Shown: positions 42,301 through 51,092 of the stretch, piece by piece
How the letters are laid out: each line of letters opens with the position of its first letter
How positions within the stretch are numbered: the stretch's first letter is position 1
NCBI GenBank assembly: GCA_947245585.1
Contig: CAMXPV010000016.1
Span: forward strand, 1 to 64,000
Source: an uncultured Lachnospiraceae bacterium
GTDB taxonomy: Bacteria > Bacillota > Clostridia > Lachnospirales > Lachnospiraceae
DNA: 64,000 nucleotides
Direction of reading: 5' to 3'
Translations under genes and position numbers: made by a program
The notes under the pieces: model-generated
Told to the model about the DNA's origin: nothing
Database searches by the model: none
Seen by the model: the letters and a program-made list of their open reading frames with translations, nothing else

Positions 42301-43905
42301 TTACAAAAGCGTATTCAAAACACCGCGAAGCCCTTGTTCCTCGTACAACTGCTTGTACATCGCCACCTCATCGCGAATCAGCTCGTCGATCACCCTCATG
42401 CCAAGCAGCTCCACCGGCGCTTTGTCATCCGTCATGATACGCTCCCCCGCTTCATAGGGGGACAAATTCTCAGAAACGGTATTCATCATTCCAAGGAGAT
42501 CCGCATCCGTGACAGCCTCCTTGTGTTTATCCAAGTTGGCAAACATCTGCGGATTGTTGGATGCAAAAAGCTCTCTGTTGGTCGTTCCGCGCACATCGAC
42601 TGTATAGACTTCCCCAAACACGCTGCTTATGGTGTCCGCCAGATAGGCGTTGATGCTGTCTTCCCCGCTGCCGCGCATGTTCATGTTGACCACCATCACG
42701 CCATCCTCCGTCAGATGATCCCGCACAAGTGCAAAAAACTCCACAGAAGACATCTGGAAAGGAATCGTGATATCCTGATAAGCGTCCACCATAATCACGT
42801 CGTACTTGCCGTCAATCGCGTTCAAATATGCCCGGCCGTCATAGGTGGTCACCTTCACATCCTCCGGCAGCTCAAAGTATTCCCGTGCCAGATCCGTGAT
42901 CTTCTCGTCAATCTCCACACCCTCCACCGGCATATCCCCATAGTAGGCCCGGCACTGATGTGCATAGGTGCCCGTCCCCATGCCGAGGATCAGGGTGCTG
43001 CATTCTGCCGGCTTCTCCTTCCCGGTCATCAGCGGCGCAGCCATGGCATAGTCGTAATACATCCCCGTCAGCCCTTCGTCCTTGACCAAAATGGACTGCA
43101 CACCGAAAAGCACGTTTGTCGATAATATGACATTTTTGTCAGTTTCTTTCACCTGTAAATAATTATAAATGGACTCTCCCTCGTAGGCAAGATCCCTCTC
43201 CCAAAAGGTAAAGCTGTTCGACGCTCCGAAGACACAGCACAGAAGAAACAACACCGCCGACGCGACACTCTTTTTCAACCCGCTTTTCTTGCTGACAAAA
43301 TAGAGGACCGCAAGCGCCAACAGAATCGCCGCAAAAATCAGAAACGTTACGGAGGTGCCCACCGCAGGAATGGAGACAAAGGTGGGGACAAAGGTGCCGA
43401 TAATGCTGCCGATGGTGTTAAAGGCATTTAAAGTCCCCACCGTGCTTCCACTGTCTTCCAGACTGTCCACCGTGTATTTGGCCAGAGATGGGGTCACCAT
43501 CCCAAGCAGAAACAGCGGGAATACAAAAATCACCATACACGCCGCAAAGGCCGCCCAAATCAGGAAATTCGTATTCACCGCAAAGATCAGAAGGGCGGAT
43601 ATCCCCAAAACAATGTATTTTCCCACCACGGGAATCGCAGCGATCCAGACACCCGCAATCAAAATGCGGGTGTAAAGCTTGTCCGGATTGGGATTTTTGT
43701 CCGCGCTCTTTCCTCCGTAGATATTGCCAAGCGCCATGGCAATCATAATGGTGCCGATGATAATGGTCCACACAATCTGGGAGGAACTGAAATAGGGAGC
43801 GAGCAGTCTGCTCGCCCCCAACTCCACAGCCATCACGGACATACCTGCAAAAAATTCCGTCAGGTATAAGAACAGCTTATTTTTTAAAATAGGTGTTGTT
43901 TGCAT
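42301..43905 (-). CDS. Membrane-embedded spermidine-synthase-like protein
   Basis: 534 residues. The N-terminal half has about seven membrane segments (12-225; FFAGMSVMAVELGASRLLAP). The C-terminal half is a spermidine-synthase-like methyltransferase fold with ILGMGTGTYAHQCRAYYG (nucleotide-binding glycine motif), GVEIDEKITDLA and the Asp in VMVDAYQDI. This fused family is known in many bacteria and may make polyamines or act on another membrane-linked substrate; true spermidine synthesis is not proven. Single gene, ATG at 43905 with an AAGGAG site. Confidence 0.87.
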   Translation of the reverse strand: MQTTPILKNKLFLYLTEFFAGMSVMAVELGASRLLAPYFSSSQIVWTIIIGTIMIAMALGNIYGGKSADKNPNPDKLYTRILIAGVWIAAIPVVGKYIVLGISALLIFAVNTNFLIWAAFAACMVIFVFPLFLLGMVTPSLAKYTVDSLEDSGSTVGTLNAFNTIGSIIGTFVPTFVSIPAVGTSVTFLIFAAILLALAVLYFVSKKSGLKKSVASAVLFLLCCVFGASNSFTFWERDLAYEGESIYNYLQVKETDKNVILSTNVLFGVQSILVKDEGLTGMYYDYAMAAPLMTGKEKPAECSTLILGMGTGTYAHQCRAYYGDMPVEGVEIDEKITDLAREYFELPEDVKVTTYDGRAYLNAIDGKYDVIMVDAYQDITIPFQMSSVEFFALVRDHLTEDGVMVVNMNMRGSGEDSINAYLADTISSVFGEVYTVDVRGTTNRELFASNNPQMFANLDKHKEAVTDADLLGMMNTVSENLSPYEAGERIMTDDKAPVELLGMRVIDELIRDEVAMYKQLYEEQGLRGVLNTLL

Positions 43906-43956
43906 TTTCTTACTCCTTTATCTTTAGTATATCTGATAACGATCTGTTTTACAATC

Positions 43957-45513
43957 TTAAATCCCGCCTTTTACCACCAGTATCTTATCGCCCGCATTGA
44001 TCTCCTCCGTGGGCAGCTCATTGACTTCCTTAAGCTGCGACACGGGCACATAGTAACGCTTTCCGATATCCCACAGCGTATCTCCCGGTCCCGCAATACA
44101 GATCACCATACCCGGAAGGTCGCTCAGTTTATTTAAATCAAGCGGTTCCACCTTGATCTCCGTCACCAGATCCCGGTTCTGTATGGCAAATACGATTACC
44201 TTAAACTGCAAGGCTGCCTTTACGTCCAGTTCGTCGCTGTCAAGCATAGTCACCGTCAACTGTTCAATACTGCTTCTCAGCTTATAGACGCAGGTGGGCA
44301 GAATGTTATCCGCCTCTATCACATATTGAAACGGCAGTTCGTTCACTGTAGAGTAGATGGATTTTACATTCGACGCACACAGATACAGCGTCGTCACCAT
44401 AAGCGTTCCCGTGACGGCGATTCCATTCTCCACAATCGTCTGCTCATCAATCCGGATTTCTCCCTCAGAATGAATGAGCTGATACATAGGCATCTCCGGA
44501 TTCTGAATCCGCACATGGTCCGCAATCTTACACTTTCCGCTTCCGGCCAACAGAAGACTCTTCACCGGCATCTGCGTAGTCAGCGCCTCAATCTCCTTAT
44601 CCACGCCGTAAACGTCGGAAATCACTTCCAGATTTTCCTCCTCATAGAGATGAATATCCAGATCAAGCACAGGCTCCACGCAGAACACCCGCTCTTCCCC
44701 ATCAAAATCCTGGCGCACCTCCACGTTACACTGGCCCAAATGATATTGAATGTCAGGAATCATATTTTCACGACAGCCGTGGCACTCGATAATTCCGGAA
44801 AAAGGCACGGTATTCTCGTACCACTGTGTCTTATCATTATCCCCCTCGCCCTCGTAAAGGAAGAACGCCTTCATTTCTCCCTGAATCGAAATTTTTTCCT
44901 CTAGCGCCTTGAACTCCACATGGTCAAAGCTGATATGGTGCCACACCGTCTGAAAAATATTTGGAAGATTGCCGGTCAGCTCCAACTCTTCCTTCATCCG
45001 GAATATATCCTTTTTGTGAAGCACTAGCTCCACCACCGGATAGACACACTTGCGGTATTCCACCGGTTCGTCACAGTAAAGGTCTACCGCCGTCTCGCAC
45101 TCGAGCTGCTCCTCCCGCTCCAACGTAAAGGAAACCACCGCCTGTACGCTCAGTTTGCGGGAATTAATCAATCCCACAGTCAAATCCTCAATACGGTACT
45201 CCATCAGGATCGTATCGCTGTTGCAGATCCCTTCCATATTTACCTTTTCCTCAAAGGGGATCACCGCCTCCATACTGGCGCACATGACATCCATATCGGT
45301 CAGATACAGGATGGACACGACTAACTTTCCTTTCAGGTTCACCACATTTTCGCCGGGGCGGATCTCCTCCATAATGATCTCGCCCTTACTGCTAAGCAGA
45401 TAGTTTGCGTCCATCTTGTTATCTGAAATATTCACATCCTCTTCCAATACGATCTGGGTGCCGGCTCTGCCGCCGATCCGGTCCATATGTATCTTCTTCT
45501 TCACCAATTCCAC
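43957..45513 (-). CDS. SPOCS (DUF3794) and LysM protein, SpoVID/coat-like
   Basis: 518 residues from a GTG at 45513. Repeated DUF3794/SPOCS modules fill about 20-440 (EEDVNISDNKMDANYLLSSK; GEIRIDEQTIVENGIAVTGT), followed by a C-terminal LysM domain (about 465-515; GDTLWDIGKRYYVPVSQLKE). This arrangement is like SipL of clostridia and the SpoVID/SafA coat morphogenesis proteins, which attach the coat to the spore surface. The ribosome binding site GGGAGGG lies inside the arm of a hairpin that also looks like the terminator of pyrD, so the message must start within or after that hairpin. Confidence 0.85.
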   Translation of the reverse strand: MELVKKKIHMDRIGGRAGTQIVLEEDVNISDNKMDANYLLSSKGEIIMEEIRPGENVVNLKGKLVVSILYLTDMDVMCASMEAVIPFEEKVNMEGICNSDTILMEYRIEDLTVGLINSRKLSVQAVVSFTLEREEQLECETAVDLYCDEPVEYRKCVYPVVELVLHKKDIFRMKEELELTGNLPNIFQTVWHHISFDHVEFKALEEKISIQGEMKAFFLYEGEGDNDKTQWYENTVPFSGIIECHGCRENMIPDIQYHLGQCNVEVRQDFDGEERVFCVEPVLDLDIHLYEEENLEVISDVYGVDKEIEALTTQMPVKSLLLAGSGKCKIADHVRIQNPEMPMYQLIHSEGEIRIDEQTIVENGIAVTGTLMVTTLYLCASNVKSIYSTVNELPFQYVIEADNILPTCVYKLRSSIEQLTVTMLDSDELDVKAALQFKVIVFAIQNRDLVTEIKVEPLDLNKLSDLPGMVICIAGPGDTLWDIGKRYYVPVSQLKEVNELPTEEINAGDKILVVKGGI

Positions 45514-45564
45514 AAAAAAAGCCCTCCCTGCGTATAGTTACTATAAATCTATGCGCAGAGAGGG
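45514..45564 (-). terminator. Terminator after pyrD, overlapping the next gene's ribosome binding site
   Basis: Minus strand: a stem of about 16 bp (CCCTCTCTGCGCATAG with CTATACGCAGGGAGGG) with an 11-base loop, then CTTTTTTT. The GGGAGGG of the second arm is the ribosome binding site of the GTG start at 45513. Confidence 0.8.
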
Positions 45565-45615
45565 TTGGATATGAATCGAGACGGGAAGATTTTCTTTTTG
45601 CCTGTCTTCACAAAT

Positions 45616-46518
45616 TTACTCTACGGCTCCGATCAACTCAGTCACATTCTCAATATCATACTGTCTCATATACGCCTCAATCCCCTCCAAAACCTCCACC
45701 GTCGCGCAGGGATTCACAAAATTCATAGCGCCTACAGCCACAGCACTCGCTCCCGCAAGCAGAAACTCCACCGCATCCTCCCCGCTTGCGATACCGCCCA
45801 TACCGATAATCGGAATCTTCACCGCCTGCGCCGTCTGGTACACCATACGCACAGCCACCGGCTTGATCGCAGGCCCGGACATGCCACCGGTCTTATTGGC
45901 AAGCACAAATTTTTTTCTGTGGATATCAATCTTCATACCCGTGATCGTGTTAATCATGGAAAGCGCATCCGCTCCCGCCGCCTCCGCCGCTCTCGCCATC
46001 TCGGTAATGTCCGTCACATTCGGACTCAGCTTCATAATCACCGGTTGTTTTGCTTTTTTCTTAATCTGCGATGTGATATCATACAGAGAATCCGCTTTTT
46101 GTCCGAAAGCAATCGCCCCCTCCTTCACATTGGGACAGGACACATTGATTTCCAACATAGATACGGGCGCGTCAGAGAGCCGCTCCACCACTTCCAGATA
46201 ATCCTCCACCGTTTTGCCGCACACATTCACTATGACATTTGTGTCATACTTTTGCAGAAACGGGATATCCCTTTCCATAAATACATCAATGCCCGGATTT
46301 TGCAGACCGATGGCGTTTAACATGCCGCCGTACACCTCCGCCACACGGGGCGTAGGATTTCCTTCCCACGGCACATTGGCCACGCCCTTTGTCACCACAG
46401 CTCCCAATCTGTTCAGATCCACAAAATCACCATATTCCATGCCGGAGCCAAAAGTTCCGGATGCCGTCATGACCGGGTTTTTAAAGGTTACTCCTGCAAT
46501 CTTTACTTCTGTATTCAT
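45616..46518 (-). CDS. pyrD: Dihydroorotate dehydrogenase, type 1B catalytic subunit
   Basis: 300 residues. TASGTFGSGMEYGDF near 19-33, the FMN-site stretch INVSCPNVKEG near 123-133 with the catalytic Cys typical of class 1, and the phosphate-binding GMGGIASGEDAVEF near 235-248. It oxidises dihydroorotate to orotate with FMN and passes electrons to PyrK and on to NAD. Overlaps pyrK by 4 bases, and a terminator follows. Confidence 0.96.
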   Translation of the reverse strand: MNTEVKIAGVTFKNPVMTASGTFGSGMEYGDFVDLNRLGAVVTKGVANVPWEGNPTPRVAEVYGGMLNAIGLQNPGIDVFMERDIPFLQKYDTNVIVNVCGKTVEDYLEVVERLSDAPVSMLEINVSCPNVKEGAIAFGQKADSLYDITSQIKKKAKQPVIMKLSPNVTDITEMARAAEAAGADALSMINTITGMKIDIHRKKFVLANKTGGMSGPAIKPVAVRMVYQTAQAVKIPIIGMGGIASGEDAVEFLLAGASAVAVGAMNFVNPCATVEVLEGIEAYMRQYDIENVTELIGAVE

Positions 46519-47291
46519 ATGTCCACCTCCCCTGCCTCAAATACCGGGCCTTCCGTACAGATACGCGCGTTGTGCACATGAGAATGCGCGTCCTCCTGGG
46601 TCGTCCTGCACACACAGCCAAGACATGCGCCTACCCCGCAGGCCATCCGCTCCTCAAGAGAAATATAAGCCTCGATTCCGTTCTCCGCTGCGTATTTCTT
46701 AATGGCGCGGAGCATGGGCATGGGGCCACAGGCCATAATCAGATCCGCATGAAGGGCATAGGCCTTGATGATATCCATCACGTTGCCCTTTGTCCCTACG
46801 CTGCCGTCCTCCGTCGCCACATAGACATCGCCGTACTTTGCCAGATCTTCTTCCAGAAAGAGGTCTTTGTTTCGATAACCAAGCAAAATCTGCTTTTTCT
46901 CATCCATCGCTTTGGCAAGCTCTAACATGGGCGGAATACCGATCCCGCCGCCCATCAGAAAGACCCGTTTCCCCTTGGCCTTGTCGACAGGGAAACCGTT
47001 TCCCAACACGCCGAGGAGCCCCAGTTGATCGCCTGCCTTGCAGGCTGAAAACTCCGCCGTTCCTTTTCCTGCCACGCGGTACACCAACCGCAGGCGGTTC
47101 TTTGCTTTATCCGCCTCACAAATACTGATGGGCCGGGGTAACAGTGTGCTCTCGCCGCGAGGATATACCCCCACAAACTGCCCCGGATGGGCGTTCTTTG
47201 CCAGTTTCGTCTCCAACCAGAGATCATAAATCTGCTCTCCGATTTGTTTTTGAGAGATTACCGTTGCCGTTACTTTTTTCTTTCGGGTCAT
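46515..47291 (-). CDS. pyrK: Dihydroorotate dehydrogenase electron transfer subunit
   Basis: 258 residues. An FAD domain (about 8-100; LWLETKLAKNAHPGQFVGVY, LLPRPISICEAD), an NAD-binding domain (GGGIGIPPMLELAKAM) and a C-terminal [2Fe-2S] site with four Cys in ACGVGACLGCVC and HNARICTEGPVF. It shuttles electrons from PyrD to NAD. Coupled to pyrD by a 4-base overlap; pyrC lies elsewhere in the window (53.9 kb). Confidence 0.96.
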   Translation of the reverse strand: MTRKKKVTATVISQKQIGEQIYDLWLETKLAKNAHPGQFVGVYPRGESTLLPRPISICEADKAKNRLRLVYRVAGKGTAEFSACKAGDQLGLLGVLGNGFPVDKAKGKRVFLMGGGIGIPPMLELAKAMDEKKQILLGYRNKDLFLEEDLAKYGDVYVATEDGSVGTKGNVMDIIKAYALHADLIMACGPMPMLRAIKKYAAENGIEAYISLEERMACGVGACLGCVCRTTQEDAHSHVHNARICTEGPVFEAGEVDI

Positions 47292-47379
47292 GTAAGATTC
47301 CTTTCTGATTTGCTTTTTATAGCATTATATCACGCTTGTCTTTCCATTGCCAGAAGCCTCTTTACATATCTTCTGTGTT

Positions 47380-48603
47380 CTACTCATGCCGCAGTGCTTC
47401 AATCGGGCTTAAGCGTGCTGCCTTTCTCGCAGGATAGATACCAAAGAAAATACCGACGCCCACAGAAAATGCTGCGGCAAGAATCACCGTAGATATACTG
47501 ATCTTTGCTACATAACCTGACGCGCCACAAACCACGATACCTCCTAGCACACCCAACACAATTCCGATCAGGCCACCAAGCAAGGTAATCATGCCCGCCT
47601 CCGCCAGAAACTGTATGAGAATCGACCTCGTTCTGGCTCCCATAGACTTTCTAATGCCAATCTCCCGCGTCCGCTCCGTCACAGACACTAGCATAATGTT
47701 CATTACGCCAATACCGCCCACCAACAGGGAAATTGCCGCCACAAAAGCGATAAACTTCGTCTGCTCACCAATAATCTGCTCATACTCCGCCGTGTAATCC
47801 GCAAACCTCTCCACCAGAATCTTATTTTCTCCCTGCACGTTATAACGATTTTCCATCAGTCGGATCGTATCAGCCGCCACCTGCGATACATACTTGGAAT
47901 TCTCCGCAATCACATAGAGATAATCAGATTCCTCACTGCCATAACCAAACCCGGATGCCATGGATTTTAACGGCATTTCTATCTGTAGAGAACCACTGCC
48001 ATTCGAATTGGAAATGAGTCCTGCCGGCGTGTCCTGCCTGATACCCACAATCCGGATATCCTGACTCACATCCCGGAGGCTCAGTTCAAAGGTTAATCCC
48101 ACTACATCTGTGGTGCCAAACAGCATTCTTGCACTGCTCTCATTGATCACGCATACCATACTGGCTGAGTCGCACTCATTTTGCGAAAAGTATCTGCCCC
48201 GAATAATCGACTCGTTTCCGATTGCATATTGCAGTGCTGTACCGCCTCCCTCAAGATTCGCCGAAAATTCACCTTTGCGCGCTTTGCCCGTGGCGCCCCA
48301 AAAGCTGTACTGTGTTGTAACACCTTTCACATGCGCCACCTTTTCTTTCACCAGTTTAAAATCATTCTCCGTAAATCTAACATCGTTGCCCTCCACCCCG
48401 CTGTTGGTATAAATGGTAATTTTCCCGCCATACATATTTTCCAACTCATCGTTAACAGCGTTTCGTACCCCGTTGCCGATGGAAATGATCATAATAACGG
48501 AAGAAATTCCGATGATGATACCCAACATAGTAAGGAGGGATCGCCCTTTGTTGCTCCTGATATTCATTAGGGCAATTTTGATATATTCCCATATTTGTGC
48601 CAC
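47380..48603 (-). CDS. MacB-like ABC permease without a neighbouring ATPase
   Basis: 407 residues with the complete MacB/FtsX layout: first segment (about 25-45; GRSLLTMLGIIIGISSVIMI), an external MacB core domain (about 50-270), and three C-terminal segments with ISLLVGGIGVMNIMLVSVTE and TREIGIRKSMGARTRSIL. It normally works with an ATPase encoded beside it, which is absent here. Instead it follows the anti-sigma gene after a 27-base gap in a sigma/anti-sigma/permease run, which suggests control by that ECF sigma factor and use of an ATPase made elsewhere. Confidence 0.88.
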   Translation of the reverse strand: MAQIWEYIKIALMNIRSNKGRSLLTMLGIIIGISSVIMIISIGNGVRNAVNDELENMYGGKITIYTNSGVEGNDVRFTENDFKLVKEKVAHVKGVTTQYSFWGATGKARKGEFSANLEGGGTALQYAIGNESIIRGRYFSQNECDSASMVCVINESSARMLFGTTDVVGLTFELSLRDVSQDIRIVGIRQDTPAGLISNSNGSGSLQIEMPLKSMASGFGYGSEESDYLYVIAENSKYVSQVAADTIRLMENRYNVQGENKILVERFADYTAEYEQIIGEQTKFIAFVAAISLLVGGIGVMNIMLVSVTERTREIGIRKSMGARTRSILIQFLAEAGMITLLGGLIGIVLGVLGGIVVCGASGYVAKISISTVILAAAFSVGVGIFFGIYPARKAARLSPIEALRHE

Positions 48604-48630
48604 AATTTTCTTCCCTTTTTTCTTTAAAAA

Positions 48631-49245
48631 TTATTCTTGATTAGATATTTGCATTGTGCCGTTCTCCAACTCAACAACCACTTCCATATATGGGTTTTCA
48701 TCATTCAAAGCTCTTCCCCAACTCATGTAACTGGTCTTTTTCGTAAAACTCTTATGATATCGCACATTAAATAAAACAATCCTCTGTCCACATACTTCCT
48801 TTTGATCATTTAAAATATCCTCTGTTTTTGCCTCAAAATAGAGCGATTTTCCCGCTTCGGTTTCTAAGATAATATAGCTATATTCGCCATCCTTTTTTGT
48901 TGACAGTGAAATATTGTCCTTCGTAACAGGATAAGAAATACCCGTATAAAGCAATACTGCACAAAGCAGGACAACAAATACAAGACATACGGCAGCCACC
49001 GCTTTCAAAAATATTTTGGCTATTTTCTTTTTGACCGCCGTTATTACCTCCGCATCGTGTTTCCTTTGCGGTGTTTCTGCCACTTCAATTTGCCTGCCCG
49101 ATTTCAAACGCTCAAATGCTACAGCACAATCGGAACAAATTTCAAGGTGTTCCCTTACAAATACCGTTGTGTCTTCACTCACCATATTTTCAAGGTACAG
49201 TGGCAGCACATCCTGAACAATACTACACTCTTTTTTCATCATCAT
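48631..49245 (-). CDS. Zinc-finger anti-sigma factor, membrane protein
   Basis: 204 residues or 202 from the third Met at 49239, which has the best spacing to GGAGGAG. The N-terminal zf-HC2 domain has Cys near 7 and the HLEICSDC motif (His-x3-Cys-x2-Cys) near 33-41. One membrane segment (about 80-102; VAAVCLVFVVLLCAVLLY) precedes an external domain of about 95 residues. It should hold the ECF sigma factor encoded upstream inactive until a signal arrives; the genes overlap by 23 bases. Confidence 0.9.
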   Translation of the reverse strand: MMMKKECSIVQDVLPLYLENMVSEDTTVFVREHLEICSDCAVAFERLKSGRQIEVAETPQRKHDAEVITAVKKKIAKIFLKAVAAVCLVFVVLLCAVLLYTGISYPVTKDNISLSTKKDGEYSYIILETEAGKSLYFEAKTEDILNDQKEVCGQRIVLFNVRYHKSFTKKTSYMSWGRALNDENPYMEVVVELENGTMQISNQE

Positions 49246-49729
49246 TCTCCTCCAGTCTATCCTGTATCATCTTTCTTGCCCGATGATAGGTAACACAAGC
49301 CCAATTATCTGTCTTGTTATATAGCGCTCCTATTTCTTTAAAAGATAATTCTCCAAACACACGCCACATAAAAACTTCTTTATAAGGATCAGGTATTGTG
49401 TGCAGAGTTTTTCGTATTTGCAGCGCTTCGTCCTGTATCCCGATTTGTTCTTCAACGAAAGCCTTCGGGTCTGTTATGTTTTGCAATTCTATCTCTTCAA
49501 TACTTGTTGTTTTATGTCTTTTTTTCAAATAGGAATAGTATGTGTTTTTCGCAATCTGGCAGATCCATACACGCATATCGCAATCGCCGCGAAAATCTCC
49601 AATGGATTTCATTACCTTAAAAAATGTTTCGCTAGTGATTTCCTCTGCTATATTCTCATCGCCTGAAAGTTTCCAGATATAGCAGTATACCGCTTTGAAA
49701 TAAGCGCTGTATATCCGTTCAAACTCCAT
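49223..49729 (-). CDS. ECF-type RNA polymerase sigma factor
   Basis: 168 residues. Region 2 (about 8-70) includes YCYIWKLSGDENIAEEITSE and CDMRVWICQIAKNTYYSYLK; region 4 (about 105-160) includes IPDPYKEVFMWRVFGELSFK and the helix-turn-helix LYNKTDNWACVTYHRARKMI. The ATG at 49729 follows an AAGGAGGTGG site. With the anti-sigma factor and the MacB-like permease it forms a likely signal-response operon. Confidence 0.93.
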   Translation of the reverse strand: MEFERIYSAYFKAVYCYIWKLSGDENIAEEITSETFFKVMKSIGDFRGDCDMRVWICQIAKNTYYSYLKKRHKTTSIEEIELQNITDPKAFVEEQIGIQDEALQIRKTLHTIPDPYKEVFMWRVFGELSFKEIGALYNKTDNWACVTYHRARKMIQDRLEENDDEKRV

Positions 49730-49878
49730 TTCGCCGCCACCTCCTTACAACAATAAGACCTCGCAAATGAAAAAATCTTACAAAGATTATTAAAATTTTT
49801 CGTAAAATATAAAGACAGTCGTTCCTCTGTTAAGATTCTCGACTGCCCTCATTCTTTCTCCTGTTTCCTTATATCATT

Positions 49879-49986
49879 TTACGCCCACACCTCTTCGTGA
49901 GAAAATTTCAAAAGAATCCGGCAGACTGTATCAATTTCTTTTTCGTCTACTATCTCAACCAAACCACGCAGCGTATCTCTGCTCAT
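49879..49986 (-). CDS. 35-residue remnant or short antitoxin-like protein
   Basis: Reads MSRDTLRGLVEIVDEKEIDT to VWA from the ATG at 49986 with an AGGAG site. It looks like the N-terminal half of small clostridial antitoxins that pair with RelE-type toxins (pattern I-D-x-IDE-x-DIETLYRVLxKF), but it stops right after LLKFSHEE. It follows the 3' end of a truncated RelE-like gene by 21 bases. Too short to be secure; a decayed antitoxin is the best guess. Confidence 0.45.
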   Translation of the reverse strand: MSRDTLRGLVEIVDEKEIDTVCRILLKFSHEEVWA

Positions 49987-50007
49987 AAAACCATCTCCTA
50001 CAATCCT

Positions 50008-50160
50008 TTATATGCTTCGCCTCTTGGCAGTACGGGCAACAATGATAATTGTATTCCGCTCCATCTGATAAATAATCCGATACTCACCGATCCGGAGTCG
50101 ATATAAATTTGAGTAACCCTGTAGCTTTTTAATATCTCCAAAAGGTATTTTACAATTACG
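50008..50160 (-). pseudogene. RelE/ParE-type toxin, C-terminal fragment
   Basis: The stretch PFGDIKKLQGYSNLYRLRIG followed by EYRIIYQMERNTIIIVARTA is the C-terminal two-thirds of a RelE/ParE mRNA interferase or gyrase toxin fold. The N-terminal strand and helix expected before it are missing; upstream codons in this frame overlap the 3' end of the LRR gene and match nothing. The fragment is probably what remained after a deletion fused the LRR gene end to it. Confidence 0.65.
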
Positions 50161-51091
50161 AATGCACCATTCTTCGTACCGATTCGTCAAGTGTCTCCAA
50201 CTGAATCGGAACATTGTAAATCTGAATATCTTTCAACTTTGTAAGGCTGCTTACATCCGGAAGCGTTTTGATGTGCTTTAAATCTTGCAGCATTATAGTT
50301 TCAAGATTTATAAGGGAACTGATAAAATCCAGATTATCCAGTTTCATAATCCTCCAAAGTTCCAACTTTCGCAAACTGACCAGTTCCCCTAATGTAGTAA
50401 GATTAGTGCTGCCGCACCACCCTAGCGCAAACGATTCCAAATCCAGTTCCTTTAGAAAAGAAAAATCTTCGACTTTAATCCCGCTCAACGATAAAGATTT
50501 TAAGCTGCCGATCTGACTGATACTTTCCAAGTGTCTCTTTGCCTTTTTGCCCAGAGAAAGCGTATGCAGTTTCTGAAATCTCAAAAGCCAGTCGCAGTCA
50601 AATTGTATGGTTTTTCCCATCGTGTCCGCATAGAGTATCAATTCTTCCATGTCAGGTGCAAGGTCTTTGATAAACCGGTAATCGAGTCGGTCAAACAACG
50701 TCAAATGCAATCCCTTTAAGCTCGGGAACTCACACAAGTATTCCAAGTTGACAGCTTCCCTATTTTTTGCCAAATGTCCGTCAAGCCTGATTTTTGACAA
50801 ATGTGGCATCTGGCTGAGCACAGACAAATCAAACGTCTCGTTTCCACATGAGCCAATTCCGAAAATGCGAAAATACAGATCCGGCCGTCTTTCCAAAATC
50901 CGATCAATTTCACAGTAAGCTCTTTCGGGAAGACTCTCGTCAATCTGTATCCACCTAATCCGATTATTTTCTGCAATCTCGTCAATCAAATCCGACGTAA
51001 TTTCTTCATATCCGACATACTTTAAAACACCGTTTTGTGATGTCTTTTTTGCGATGTGGACATGGCTTGTAAAATCAATCCATGCACCCAT
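50156..51091 (-). CDS. Leucine-rich repeat protein
   Basis: 311 residues from the ATG at 51091 (MGAWIDFTSHVHI), behind AGGAGG; a frame extension upstream lacks a site. An N-terminal domain of about 95 residues is followed by about eight irregular LRR units of 21-24 residues (for example LSKIRLDGHLAKNREAVNLE, LHTLSLGKKAKRHLESISQI, LRKLELWRIMKLDNLDFI). The protein is soluble and intracellular. Such small LRR proteins often act as adaptors or immunity-type proteins. The C-terminus may be altered, since it runs into the RelE fragment. Confidence 0.82.
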   Translation of the reverse strand: MGAWIDFTSHVHIAKKTSQNGVLKYVGYEEITSDLIDEIAENNRIRWIQIDESLPERAYCEIDRILERRPDLYFRIFGIGSCGNETFDLSVLSQMPHLSKIRLDGHLAKNREAVNLEYLCEFPSLKGLHLTLFDRLDYRFIKDLAPDMEELILYADTMGKTIQFDCDWLLRFQKLHTLSLGKKAKRHLESISQIGSLKSLSLSGIKVEDFSFLKELDLESFALGWCGSTNLTTLGELVSLRKLELWRIMKLDNLDFISSLINLETIMLQDLKHIKTLPDVSSLTKLKDIQIYNVPIQLETLDESVRRMVHS

Positions 51092-51092
51092 A

